Positions 5,454 to 12,547 of a DNA stretch of 12,547 nucleotides are shown piece by piece (positions within the stretch are counted from its first letter, which is position 1; each line of letters starts with the position of its first letter). The notes beneath the pieces were generated by a model. That model made no database searches, was not told where the DNA came from, and saw only the letters and a program-made list of their open reading frames with translations. The DNA comes from Chloroflexota bacterium (GTDB lineage Bacteria > Chloroflexota > Anaerolineae > Anaerolineales > DRKV01). The translations under genes and the position numbers were made by a program. The stretch lies in NCBI GenBank assembly GCA_011051635.1, contig DRKV01000120.1, forward strand, positions 1 to 12,547, read 5' to 3'.

Positions 5454-7043
5454 TTACGGCAATTCGGGGAAGCCGTTGACTTCGTCGTTGTGGAACCAGA
5501 TGAATTCGTTGGCAGCGTGCATCGCTCCGGCAGCATCGAAATTGCCGTCGGTGACCGTCCAGGCTCCCATATCGAAAGTGACTTCGGTGGCAAAGACGGG
5601 GGCGATACCGTAGTCGCCGCCGGCCATGGGGGGCTTGGGGATGGTAGGATAGCCGTAGAAGATGGGCGGTTCGTCCTGCTCGAAGGTGCCTTTGGCAACC
5701 GGGATGGGGGGCACGGACTGTTGCAAGCCACTCTTGTTCACGGCGTTCAGGTAGAAGGTCGTGAAGATGTCTTCCACGGCGGTCTGGTCAACGGCGTCGC
5801 CGGCATAGTAGCGCAAACTGTTGAGGGCGCCCATGATGACGGCCACGTTGTCGATGGTGTAGGTGTGCTGGCTGTCGAAAATGCCGTGACCGGGGTTGAA
5901 ATCGGCGGAGAGGGCATCGAAGGCAGCGGCAGCGGCGTTCAGATAGGCATCGTCGCCCGTCATGCGATAGGCTTCCATGAGACCGCGGATGGCAAAGGCG
6001 TTTTCGGTGGCGTTGGCCGGTTCTTCGGCGGAGAGCGCCTGACCGAAGGCAGCGATTTTATCCAGGGCGGGCTGCACGTTATCCCGATTGGCAGTATCGG
6101 CGGCGTACCAGGCCAGCGCCTGGATGGCGAGGGAGGTTTCCTCGATGCCTTCTGGCTGGCGGTCGGCCAGCGCCCCAAAGAGCATGTCGGCTGCGCCCAG
6201 GAACATGGCACCCTGGTCGGGGTTGCGATAGCGGTTGGAGGCGCTGTGCGGCACTTGTTCGAGGGTCAACAGGTTGCCCACATCGCTGAAGGCTTCCAGC
6301 ATGACCCAGTTTCCGGCGTAATCCAGGGTGCCGTCGCTATTCACAAAGAGACCGTCTGCGTTCTTCATGTTTTGGACGGCGTATTGCAACTGCATCTTGG
6401 ATTCGGCGTTGAGCACCATTCCGACGAAACGCCACTGGGCGCCGAAATCATCTTCCGCTGTGCCGAAGTGGTTGTCCACGTGGAACTGTTTAGCCCATTC
6501 GCTCTCTTTGATGATTGTCCAGCCCATGGCGCGGGTGGTGATTGTGGCGTCGAAGGAATCGGGGTTCCAGCGCTGGGTGGCGAAATCGGCGGTATCCAGT
6601 TTGGTGATGTAGTGGGGGTCTCCGCTGGCGTAGACGGCCTGCAGAAGGGCGGGGTTGACGGGAGGCATGGCGGTATCACCGTCGTCGGGGTTGGCGTCCG
6701 CGGCCTGCACCATGGCCTGCACCATTTCCATTTCGGGCATGAAGGTGACGCCCATTCCGGAGCGCATCACCAGGTTGCCCAGGTTGTAACGCGAGTACCA
6801 GTACCCTTCCTCTTCGGCGGCGGTGATGTCGAAGGGAATTTCGGTGGGAGCCGGGGCCACAGTGGGAGCTTCGGTCGGCGCTTCGGTCGGGGCCGCGGTG
6901 GGAGCCTGCGTGGGCGCGGGGGGTTGGGTAGCCGTCGCGGGCGCTTTGGTGGGCGGAGCGGCGGTGGGCGTCGGGGAGGCGGAGGCGCAGGCCGCGGCCA
7001 GCAGGGCAACGATGAGGAGCAACAAAACTGCGATTTTCTTCAT
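5454..7043 (-). CDS. Large lipoprotein of unknown function
   Basis: I do not recognise a specific family. The 529-aa product has a lipoprotein signal peptide (MKKIAVLLLLIVALLAAAC, Cys19). A long low-complexity Pro/Thr/Ala/Glu linker (about 22-70) would hold the folded part away from the membrane. A mature region of about 455 residues follows, with Cys19 the only cysteine in the protein. Residues about 300-415 read as paired amphipathic helices (ETSLAIQALAWYAADT, NAFAIRGLMEAYRMTGDDAYL, DNVAVIMGALNSLRYYAGD), resembling an alpha/alpha-toroid as in some glycan-active enzymes; that is inference from pattern. The C-terminus is rich in Pro, Gly and aromatics. Starts at ATG 7043 with AAGGA about 10 bases upstream. 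It precedes the heme lipoprotein in the same direction with matching anchor and linker, so a shared surface redox or binding role is plausible. Confidence 0.85.
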   Translation of the reverse strand: MKKIAVLLLLIVALLAAACASASPTPTAAPPTKAPATATQPPAPTQAPTAAPTEAPTEAPTVAPAPTEIPFDITAAEEEGYWYSRYNLGNLVMRSGMGVTFMPEMEMVQAMVQAADANPDDGDTAMPPVNPALLQAVYASGDPHYITKLDTADFATQRWNPDSFDATITTRAMGWTIIKESEWAKQFHVDNHFGTAEDDFGAQWRFVGMVLNAESKMQLQYAVQNMKNADGLFVNSDGTLDYAGNWVMLEAFSDVGNLLTLEQVPHSASNRYRNPDQGAMFLGAADMLFGALADRQPEGIEETSLAIQALAWYAADTANRDNVQPALDKIAAFGQALSAEEPANATENAFAIRGLMEAYRMTGDDAYLNAAAAAFDALSADFNPGHGIFDSQHTYTIDNVAVIMGALNSLRYYAGDAVDQTAVEDIFTTFYLNAVNKSGLQQSVPPIPVAKGTFEQDEPPIFYGYPTIPKPPMAGGDYGIAPVFATEVTFDMGAWTVTDGNFDAAGAMHAANEFIWFHNDEVNGFPELP

Positions 7044-7224
7044 GGGGGAATTCCTTTCTCAGAGAAGTTCAATGGGAGCAGGAAAGGTGTCCTTCGGGCC
7101 CGTAAAGGAGCCTTTCGAGCGGGTTACGGGAAGTGTTCCGTGTAGATTGGATGACGGGAGAAGATGATTCCTTACCTTGCGTTTCTACGGGACATCCCCG
7201 CTGACCGGTGATACTCCCCCTAAA
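7044..7224 (-). promoter_or_regulatory. Leader/promoter region of the lipoprotein pair
   Basis: Since a strong terminator closes the rny unit at 7225-7262, the lipoprotein genes need their own promoter in this 181-bp gap. I could not find a convincing -35/-10 pair. A hairpin with arms CCCGTAA (7099-7105) and TTACGGG (7124-7130), enclosing AAAGGAGCCTTT, would fold in the 5' leader. No known riboswitch consensus was recognised. Confidence 0.35.
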
Positions 7225-7262
7225 AAGAAAACGCCCTCCCGAAATCGGGAGGGCGTTTTCTT
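7225..7262 (-). terminator. Intrinsic terminator of recX-rny
   Basis: Long GC-centred hairpin. The plus-strand arm starts GAAAACGCCCTCCC at 7227 and is matched perfectly through GGGAGGGCGTTTTC ending at 7260; two more A-T pairs close it at 7225/7262. On the minus strand it is followed by TTTTCTTTTTAG. It lies 17 bp beyond the rny stop. Confidence 0.92.
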
Positions 7263-7279
7263 CGTTGTCGCCGGAAAAC

Positions 7280-8809
7280 CTACTTGGCGTAATCCACCGC
7301 CCGCGTTTCGCGGATGACGGTGACTTTGATTTGACCGGGGTACTGCATCTTCTCTTCGATTTCCTTGGCGATGTCACGCGCCAGGATGGTGGCCGCGGCG
7401 TCGTCCACATCCTGGGGGCGGACGAAGACCCGAATTTCGCGGCCCGCCTGAAGGGCGTAACTCTCCTCCACTCCCTTGTGGGCCGTGGCGACCTCTTCCA
7501 GGGCGCGCACCCGCTTGATGTACTGCTCCAGACTCTCGCGGCGCGCTCCGGGCCGCGCTCCGGAGATGGCATCGGCGGCCTCCACAATCACGGCCTCCAC
7601 GCTCTCCTGCTCCACCTCGTGGTGATGGGCGGCCACGGCGTTGACGATGCGGGAGGACACGCCGTAACGCTTGATGAACTCGGCCCCGATGCCGGCGTGC
7701 GTGCCTTCCACGTTGTGGTCCATGGCCTTGCCGATGTCGTGGAGGAAGGCGGCGGTCTTGGCGACGGTGACATCCGCCCCCAGTTCGGAGGCAATCACGG
7801 TGGCGAGTTTGGCCGTCTCTACCGCGTGGTCGAGTTGATTCTGCCCGTAGGAGGTGCGGAATTTGAGGCGTCCCATCATCTTGACGATAGCCGGATGCAG
7901 CCCTGCCACGCCCGCATCGAAGGCGGCCTGCTCCCCGGCCTCCTCGATGATGCGCTCCACGGCCTGCTGCTCCTTACGAAGCACCTTTTCGATGTACGCC
8001 GGATGGATGCGCCCGTCCAGGACGAGTTTTTCCAGGGCGCGGCGGGCCACCTCGCGACGCACGGGGTCGAAACTGGAAATGGTGACCGCCTCGGGGGTGT
8101 CGTCCACAATCACATCCACCCCGGCGGCCTGTTCGAAGGCCTTGATGTTGCGCCCGTTGCGCCCGATGATGCGCCCCTTCATGTCGTCGGAGGGCAGGTT
8201 GACCACTTTGGTGGTAATCTCGCTGACGTGCTCGGAGGCGACTCGCTGGATGGCATCCGCAATCAGTTTGCGGGCGCGCTTCTCCCCTTCGTCGCGGGCC
8301 TCGGCCTCAATCTGGCGGATGATGCGGGCCATGTCCTCCCGCGCCTCGCGCCCTACTTTTTCCAGCAGCACCTGCCGGGCCTCGTCCACGCTCATCTTGG
8401 CCACCCGCTGCAATTCTTCCAGTTGCTTCTCTTCAGCCTTCTTCAGTTCGTTGAAACGTTTATCCAGACTGCTCTGGCGGCGGTTGAGATTCTCCTGGTT
8501 ACGTTCCAGACGCTCGGAACGCTGCTCCAGTTCATCTCGGCGACGCTGCAAGCGCTCGTCGAAGCGCTCCAGTTCCTGGCGGCGGCGCTCGATTTCTTTC
8601 TCGGCCCGCTCGCGCAAAGCAAGCGTCTCCTCCTGGGCCTTGAGGCGGATTTCCTGCGCCTCGGCGCGGGCGCGCTGCAAGATGTTGCCCGCTTCCGCCT
8701 CTTCTCGCTGGATGCGCTCCTCACATTGACGCTGTTTCCAGATGTACCCAACAGCGCCGCCCAATCCCAGAGCCAGCACAATGAGTAGAACAACAAGTAT
8801 CGGATTCAT
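7280..8809 (-). CDS. rny: Ribonuclease Y
   Basis: Membrane-anchored endoribonuclease that starts decay and processing of many mRNAs. The 509-aa length is normal for RNase Y. Domain order is clear: an N-terminal membrane helix (about 4-24), a long charged coiled coil rich in Arg and Glu (about 25-190), a KH RNA-binding domain with GRIIGRNGRN (212-221), and an HD hydrolase domain with the metal-binding LHDIGKAMDH (356-365), His371 and HHHE (395-398). The C-terminal block ends REIRVFVRPQDVDD and YPGQIKVTVIRETRAVDYAK. ATG 8809 has a GAGGAAA ribosome site 6-7 bases upstream and overlaps the recX stop as ATGA, which predicts translational coupling. A strong terminator follows. Assignment is very safe. 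Confidence 0.97.
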   Translation of the reverse strand: MNPILVVLLIVLALGLGGAVGYIWKQRQCEERIQREEAEAGNILQRARAEAQEIRLKAQEETLALRERAEKEIERRRQELERFDERLQRRRDELEQRSERLERNQENLNRRQSSLDKRFNELKKAEEKQLEELQRVAKMSVDEARQVLLEKVGREAREDMARIIRQIEAEARDEGEKRARKLIADAIQRVASEHVSEITTKVVNLPSDDMKGRIIGRNGRNIKAFEQAAGVDVIVDDTPEAVTISSFDPVRREVARRALEKLVLDGRIHPAYIEKVLRKEQQAVERIIEEAGEQAAFDAGVAGLHPAIVKMMGRLKFRTSYGQNQLDHAVETAKLATVIASELGADVTVAKTAAFLHDIGKAMDHNVEGTHAGIGAEFIKRYGVSSRIVNAVAAHHHEVEQESVEAVIVEAADAISGARPGARRESLEQYIKRVRALEEVATAHKGVEESYALQAGREIRVFVRPQDVDDAAATILARDIAKEIEEKMQYPGQIKVTVIRETRAVDYAK

Positions 8810-9468
8810 GGGGTTTCCTCAGTCTCGTCATTTTTAAGGTTGGATTGCAGGTCGTCCCACAAGCGGCGCACCGCTTCGGAGGCCACATCGTAGGAAAACC
8901 CGCGCCGGGCCAGGTAAGCGCCCATCTTTTGGCGAAATTCCTGCCAGGGGAGATGGCGCAAACGGCGCAGCCGTTTTTGCCCGGCCCGATATGCCAGGTC
9001 GGTCTCGTCCAGGAGGGAAGCCTCCAGAACGGCATCAGTGATTTTCTCAGGGACGCCGCGCTGCCGCAACTCCTGCCGCAAGATTCTCGCCCCGCGAGGG
9101 CGAAAGGCCAGGCGATTCTCCACCCAGGCACGGGCAAAGGCGGCATCGTCCAGCAGGCCATTCTCTTGCAGGCGTTCCAGCACCGTCTCGACCACAGACG
9201 GGGGCGTCTCGTGTTTTTCCAGGTTGCGGCGCACTTCTTCCTGAGTGCGGGGACGATAAGACAAAAAGCGCACCGCCCGCTGATAGGCGACCTCTACGGC
9301 ATCTTCGGCCTGCAACGCCGCAATCTTTTCTTCCGTCAGTTCCTGTCCCACCCGCAGCCAGGCAGCCACGATGCGGCTCAACCCAAAGGCGAATTCGCCA
9401 TCCAGGAAGACGTTAACGCGGTGGGGATTGCGTTTTTGCAGGCGTAAAGCCGTGATTTTGCGGCTCAT
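8806..9468 (-). CDS. recX: Regulatory protein RecX
   Basis: Cytoplasmic modulator of the RecA recombinase; family members cap or destabilise RecA filaments. The 220-aa product shows RecX features: an N-terminal beta-rich part (ITALRLQKRNPHRVNVFLDGEFAFGLS, in which HRVNVFLDGEFAF is typical), the LSYRPRTQEEVRRNL helix (69-83), LLDDAAFARAWVENR (105-119) and RPRGARILRQELRQRGV (123-139), and a third repeat near the C-terminus. The frame is open to a GTG at 9516, but ATG 9468 gives the family start MSRKITALRL. No Shine-Dalgarno is visible before it; instead a T-rich tract and a terminator-like hairpin end 12 bp upstream. The last base pairs overlap the rny start (ATGA). recA is not adjacent in this window, unlike the common recA-recX order. 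Confidence 0.93.
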   Translation of the reverse strand: MSRKITALRLQKRNPHRVNVFLDGEFAFGLSRIVAAWLRVGQELTEEKIAALQAEDAVEVAYQRAVRFLSYRPRTQEEVRRNLEKHETPPSVVETVLERLQENGLLDDAAFARAWVENRLAFRPRGARILRQELRQRGVPEKITDAVLEASLLDETDLAYRAGQKRLRRLRHLPWQEFRQKMGAYLARRGFSYDVASEAVRRLWDDLQSNLKNDETEETP

Positions 9469-9479
9469 AAACGGTAGGG

Positions 9480-9521
9480 AAAACAAAACAGCCGCGACTT
9501 GCGTTCCACAAGCCACGGCTG
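9480..9521 (-). terminator. Terminator-like hairpin directly before recX (possible attenuator)
   Basis: On the minus strand a 13-bp stem (plus-strand arms 9489-9501 and 9509-9521, two G-T wobbles, 7-nt loop TGGAACG) is followed at once by TTTTGTTTT (plus 9480-9488). It has all the marks of an intrinsic terminator and points toward recX, whose ATG is 12 bp farther on. It should either end a small RNA encoded upstream or act as an attenuator controlling recX-rny. The plus strand has no T-run after the stem, so the signal is one-sided. Confidence 0.7.
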
Positions 9522-9745
9522 AACAACTGCAACACGGCGTATTTGGTGAAACTTACCCTGATTCCAAATGCAGAAAAAGGACGGCTACCTGAAAATGGGA
9601 GATAAACCCAGGAGCCTAAACGCCTTTCCCGGGGGAAAAGCGGAAGGTATTCGCATCGTTGGAACGGTCGCGCCCCCCAGAAGGGTGCGCTTCCCCGGAT
9701 AGTCTCTCCGCAGCGCACATCGGGAAACGGTTCCCGGTGCTGCCG
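9522..9745 (-). ncRNA. Candidate structured leader or small RNA upstream of recX, class unknown
   Basis: This stretch can form several nested hairpins. Arms ATCGGGAA (9719-9726) and TTCCCGGT (9731-9738) are closed by GCAGC/GCTGC (9710-9714, 9739-9743). A second has arms starting GCGCCCCCC (9670) and ending GGGTGCGC (9690). A longer-range pairing is CCGGGG (9629-9634) with CCCCGG (9693-9698), possibly closed by GGAGA (9598-9602) with TCTCC. It runs straight into the terminator-like hairpin before recX. No match to remembered consensus of RNase P, tmRNA, SRP RNA or common riboswitches. The minus orientation is inferred only from the terminator. Confidence 0.3.
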
Positions 9746-10038
9746 TTATGGAGAGGAAGAACCTGAGCAAAAAAAGAGGCTATTCGCTTGAATGGCGGGG
9801 AGATACCAGACTTTTTCTCAAACGAACGTCTTTACCGCATCAGTACATGATTATGCGCTCGGAAAGCATCTTCCCTGCAAAACAGCCTTCTCATCCTCAG
9901 GCAAAATACGCCTGTCGTGCAGCAAATCCTGCGTGGCTTTTAGAACGTCCTGATTGCACGCGTTTCGGTATGGACAAGTCTTTATCGGCCAGCGTCGTAT
10001 CGCCCGCGAGGGCAATCCGCAGCAAGCCTAATAAACCT
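9746..10038. other. Rest of the 730-bp divergent gap; no secure gene
   Basis: More AT-rich than the flanking genes. The plus strand is open from 9748 to 10044 but the translation shows no domain and no ribosome site. On the minus strand a 54-codon frame runs from a TTG at 10015 to the stop at 9851; its translation has KTCPYRNAC, then a helix-like stretch, and ends GRCFPSA. Codon-position GC is only weakly coding-like, and there is no ATG and no clear Shine-Dalgarno. I leave it as a candidate rather than a called gene. The recX promoter should also lie in this stretch or nearby, but no confident -35/-10 was found. Confidence 0.4.
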
Positions 10039-10067
10039 TTGTAAAAGTTTACATTATTCCGTAGAAT
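10039..10067 (+). promoter_or_regulatory. Candidate sigma-70-type promoter for maeB
   Basis: TTGTAA (10039-10044) and TAGAAT (10062-10067) are separated by exactly 17 bp in an AT-rich stretch, giving a leader of about 125 nt before maeB. A second -10-like TACAAT at 10128-10133 lies closer to the gene but lacks a well-spaced -35 (the nearest TTGAGG is 23 bp away). Confidence 0.45.
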
Positions 10068-10155
10068 GTGACAAGGGTTATTAAGAAAATCATGCCAATT
10101 GAGGTATTTCGTTCGCGGGCTTCGGGGTACAATAAAGTGGAAGCGGTTTCGCAAT

Positions 10156-10193
10156 CCAGCCACACAAGGCTGGCCTCACCCTGTTTTTGGAGG
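10156..10193 (+). promoter_or_regulatory. maeB leader hairpin and ribosome binding site
   Basis: A hairpin with arms CCAGCC (10156-10161) and GGCTGG (10168-10173) is followed by CCTC (10174-10177), which could pair with the GAGG of the ribosome site. The Shine-Dalgarno GGAGG at 10189-10193 sits five bases before ATG 10199 and decides the start over the upstream TTG at 10187. Confidence 0.45.
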
Positions 10194-10198
10194 GCACC

Positions 10199-12454
10199 AT
10201 GAGCAGCATTACCAAACAAGATGCCCTGGAATACCACCGTTTAGGTGGCAAGCCAGGGAAAATTTCGATTTTGCCGACCAAGCCGCTAACCACCCAACGC
10301 GACCTGGGGCTGGCTTACTCCCCCGGCGTGGCCTACCCCGTGTTGGATATCGCCGAAGACCCTTCGCTGGCTTACGAGTACACATCCAAAGGGAACCTGG
10401 TGGCGGTTGTCTCCAATGGAACGGCCATTTTGGGGTTGGGCGACCGCGGCGCGCTGGCCTCCAAGCCTGTGATGGAAGGCAAGGGCGTTCTCTTCAAGAA
10501 GTTCGCCGACATTGATGTTTTCGATATCGAAGTAGACAGTCACGACCCGGATGAAATCATCAAGGTGGTAGCCGCCATCGCCCCCACCTTCGGCGGCATC
10601 AACCTGGAAGACATCAAAGCGCCGGAGTGCTTTTACATCGAAGAAACCCTCAAGGAGATGCTGGACATCCCCGTTTTTCACGACGACCAGCACGGGACGG
10701 CTATCATCTCCAACGCCGGGCTGCTCAACGCGCTGGAAATCGTCGGCAAAGACATCGGCGAAATCAAACTGGTGGTCAACGGAGCGGGCGCTTCGGCGGT
10801 TTCCTGCACCAACCTGGCTATCAAATTGGGCGTCAAACCCGAAAACGTCATCATGCTGGATTCGCGGGGCGTGCTCTACAAAGGGCGCACGGAGCGCATG
10901 AACAAGTACAAGGAAATGTTCACCGTGGAGACCGATGCCCGCACCCTGGACGATGCCATCGAGGGCGCCGATGTGTTCTTCGGACTCTCCGTGGCCGACG
11001 TGCTGACCGCCGAGATGGTCAAGAAAATGGCCGACCGCCCCATCATCTTCGCCATGGCAAACCCCGACCCCGAAATCCGCTACGAGGTCGCCAAGGCTGC
11101 CCGCCCGGATTGCATCATGGCAACCGGACGCTCCGACTACCCCAATCAGGTCAACAACGTGCTGGGCTTCCCCTTCATTTTCCGCGGGGCGCTGGATGTC
11201 CACGCCAGGGCTATCAACGACGAGATGAAACTGGCCGCCGTGCGCGCCCTGGCCGCCCTGACCAAAGAGGACGTACCCGACAGCGTACTGCGCGCTTACG
11301 GTCTGGAGAGCCTCAAGTTCGGAGAGGATTACATCATCCCCAAGCCCTTCGACTCGCGCGTTCTGCTGTGGGAAGCGCCCGCCGTGGCGCAGGCCGCCAT
11401 GGAAACCGGCGTGGCGCGCATCACGATTGACATTGACGAATACCGCGAACGGCTGAAGATGCGCATGGGCAAGGGCGAACAGGTACGCACCTTCATCGTC
11501 AACAAGGCCAAATCCACCGCCCCCAACAAGCGGATTGTCTTTGCCGAAGGTGAAGAACCGAAAATCATCCGCGCTGCGGCGCACGTGGCCGACGAGAACA
11601 TCGCCGAACCCATCCTGGTGGGCAACCCTGAGGTCATCCAGGGGCACATCGAACGTCTGGGGCTGGAGTTCACCCCCACGGTGGTTTACCCACCGAAATT
11701 TGCCCGCCTGGACGAGTATGTGCAGGCTTACCACAAGATGCGCTGGCGCAAAGGCGTTACTCTCTCCGACGCCCAGAAGCAGGTACTGGAGCCAAACGTC
11801 TTCGGTCCTCTGATGGTCAAGATGGGCGACGCCGACGCCTTCGTCTCCGGGCTGACCTACGAATACCCGGATGTCATCCGCCCGGCGCTGCAAATCCACC
11901 ACACCCAGGAGGGCGTACAGCGCGCCGCGGGGGTCTACATCATGATTGCCAACGACCGGGTGTACTTGTTCACGGACGCCACGGTCAACATTGACCCCAG
12001 CGCCGAAGACCTGGCCGAAATCGCCTGTCTGGCGGCCAACTTCGCCCGCCAGATGGAAATCGAGCCGCGGGTCGCCTTGCTCTCCTTCTCCAATTTCGGC
12101 AGCACCCCGCACCCGCTCTCTGCCAAAGTGAGCAAAGCAGTCCAACTCATCAAGGAGAAGTGCCCCGACCTGGCCGTGGACGGCGAGATGCAGGCCGACA
12201 CGGCTGTGGTTCCCGAACTGATGGAGGAACGCTTCCCCTTCAGCCAGGTCAAGGATGCCAACGTACTGGTCTTCCCCTCGCTGGAATCGGCGAACATCGC
12301 CTACAAACTGCTCGCCCGCCTGGGGAACGCCCAGGCCATCGGGCCTATCCTCCTGGGCATGGGCGCGCCGGTTCACGTCCTCCAGGCCGGCGACGACGTG
12401 CGCGACATCGTCAACATCGCCGCGGTAGCCGTGATGGACGCCGCCAGCCGCTAA
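10199..12454 (+). CDS. maeB: Malic enzyme with C-terminal phosphotransacetylase-like domain (MaeB type)
   Basis: Cytoplasmic enzyme converting malate to pyruvate and CO2 with reduction of NAD(P)+, linking the TCA cycle to pyruvate and reducing power. The 751-aa length matches the large MaeB-type fusion enzymes. The N-terminal malic domain has PTKPLTTQRDLGLAYSPGVA (26-45) with catalytic Tyr40, GKGVLFKKF (94-102) with Lys95, metal ligands in INLEDIKAPE (134-143) and HDDQHGTA (161-168). The nucleotide-binding VNGAGASA (193-200) and the conserved TGRSDYPNQVNNVLGFPFIFRGALD region (309-333) follow. From about residue 440 a phosphotransacetylase-like domain runs to the end (VFAEGEEPKIIRAA, LLSFSNFGS at 627-635, DGEMQADTA at 661-669); in such fusions this part is usually regulatory rather than catalytic. 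ATG 10199 is set by GGAGG. NAD versus NADP preference cannot be read with certainty. Single-gene unit with its own promoter candidate and terminator. Confidence 0.96.
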   Translation: MSSITKQDALEYHRLGGKPGKISILPTKPLTTQRDLGLAYSPGVAYPVLDIAEDPSLAYEYTSKGNLVAVVSNGTAILGLGDRGALASKPVMEGKGVLFKKFADIDVFDIEVDSHDPDEIIKVVAAIAPTFGGINLEDIKAPECFYIEETLKEMLDIPVFHDDQHGTAIISNAGLLNALEIVGKDIGEIKLVVNGAGASAVSCTNLAIKLGVKPENVIMLDSRGVLYKGRTERMNKYKEMFTVETDARTLDDAIEGADVFFGLSVADVLTAEMVKKMADRPIIFAMANPDPEIRYEVAKAARPDCIMATGRSDYPNQVNNVLGFPFIFRGALDVHARAINDEMKLAAVRALAALTKEDVPDSVLRAYGLESLKFGEDYIIPKPFDSRVLLWEAPAVAQAAMETGVARITIDIDEYRERLKMRMGKGEQVRTFIVNKAKSTAPNKRIVFAEGEEPKIIRAAAHVADENIAEPILVGNPEVIQGHIERLGLEFTPTVVYPPKFARLDEYVQAYHKMRWRKGVTLSDAQKQVLEPNVFGPLMVKMGDADAFVSGLTYEYPDVIRPALQIHHTQEGVQRAAGVYIMIANDRVYLFTDATVNIDPSAEDLAEIACLAANFARQMEIEPRVALLSFSNFGSTPHPLSAKVSKAVQLIKEKCPDLAVDGEMQADTAVVPELMEERFPFSQVKDANVLVFPSLESANIAYKLLARLGNAQAIGPILLGMGAPVHVLQAGDDVRDIVNIAAVAVMDAASR

Positions 12455-12472
12455 TTTTTCCATCGCCCGTTC

Positions 12473-12509
12473 AGACCTCCGAGGTTTCGGAAACCTCGGA
12501 GGTCTTTTT
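12473..12509 (+). terminator. Intrinsic terminator of maeB
   Basis: Perfect 15-bp stem (12473-12487 with 12491-12505) around CGG, followed by TTTTT (12505-12509), 18 bp beyond the maeB stop. The arm pattern GACCTCCGAGG resembles the palindrome at 5400-5432 (GACTTCCGAAG), so the terminator may be built from a dispersed palindrome. Confidence 0.92.
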
Positions 12510-12537
12510 GTAGGACAACTGCTCACAGTTGTCCTAC
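12510..12537. repeat. Palindromic repeat, copy 2 of 2
   Basis: Perfect 12-bp stem with arms GTAGGACAACTG (12510-12521) and CAGTTGTCCTAC (12526-12537) around CTCA. The first 25 bp match copy 1 (4820-4844) except for one loop base. It abuts the T-run of the maeB terminator. Confidence 0.85.
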
Positions 12538-12547
12538 GCGCAAGCCC

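Noticed and set aside
5226..7145. 639-codon plus-strand frame opposite the lipoprotein genes
   Set aside because: The translation is Gly/Val/His-rich low complexity, as expected opposite Pro/Thr/Ala-rich coding, while the minus frames have signal peptides, a CXXCH motif and ribosome sites.
7208..8788. 526-codon plus-strand frame opposite rny
   Set aside because: Antisense shadow of a certain RNase Y gene; it also runs through the terminator hairpin at 7225-7262.
9522..9745. RNase P RNA, tmRNA, SRP RNA or a common riboswitch
   Set aside because: Conserved signatures I would expect (such as GAGGAAAGTCC of RNase P, the tRNA-like end of tmRNA, or GGAAGGAAGCA-type SRP loops) are absent on both strands, so no class was assigned.
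9748..10044. 98-codon plus-strand frame in the divergent gap
   Set aside because: No ribosome binding site, no recognisable motif, and unlike the strong codon bias of the neighbours.
10099..10133. TTGAGG plus TACAAT as a promoter pair
   Set aside because: The spacing is 23 bp, too long for a normal sigma-70 promoter; only the -10-like box is noted.
10286..12526. 746-codon open frame on the minus strand opposite maeB
   Set aside because: It is antisense to a full-length, motif-complete malic enzyme; long antisense frames are common in GC-rich genes with biased third positions. No domain is recognisable.

Overview
The window is GC-rich bacterial chromosome with tightly packed ordinary genes and no sign of phage, plasmid or intact mobile elements. 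A Chloroflexota (Anaerolineae-like) origin is the best guess. The pointers are lipoproteins with AAAC lipoboxes and long Pro/Thr/Ala linkers, a planctomycete-type mono-heme lipoprotein, a recX-rny pair, Cys-containing oligopeptide permeases, and many intergenic palindromes. This is inference from style, not a marker-gene identification.

Layout. (1) Plus strand, 14-2055: two permeases of a dipeptide/oligopeptide ABC importer; the binding protein and ATPases are not in the window. (2) Plus strand, 2157-4639: a DUF429-type protein, a diacylglycerol/lipid kinase-family protein and a metallo-beta-lactamase-fold (glyoxalase II-like) hydrolase. The 127-bp gap before the hydrolase is mostly two phased short-repeat arrays, a heptamer x5 and an octamer x9. 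(3) A convergent gap, 4640-4915, with a palindromic repeat and an intrinsic terminator. (4) Minus strand, 9468 down to 4916: recX and rny overlapping by ATGA, a strong terminator, a 529-aa lipoprotein of unknown function, and a 152-aa CXXCH lipoprotein. (5) A 730-bp divergent gap, 9469-10198, holding a structured recX leader that ends in a terminator-like hairpin next to the recX start, a possible small ORF, and a candidate maeB promoter. (6) Plus strand, 10199-12454: a full-length malic enzyme fused to a phosphotransacetylase-like domain, followed by a terminator and a second copy of the palindromic repeat.

How the genes work together. The two permeases form one heteromeric transmembrane pore. 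recX and rny are probably translationally coupled, although RecX acts on RecA and RNase Y on mRNA. The two lipoproteins share the same secretion and linker architecture and probably form one cell-surface, heme-containing module. MaeB feeds malate carbon to pyruvate.

The least explained signals are the phased arrays, the terminator-like hairpin 12 bp before recX, the lipoprotein pair, and the palindromic repeat families shared between distant intergenic regions. No clearly novel multi-gene defence or mobile system was seen.
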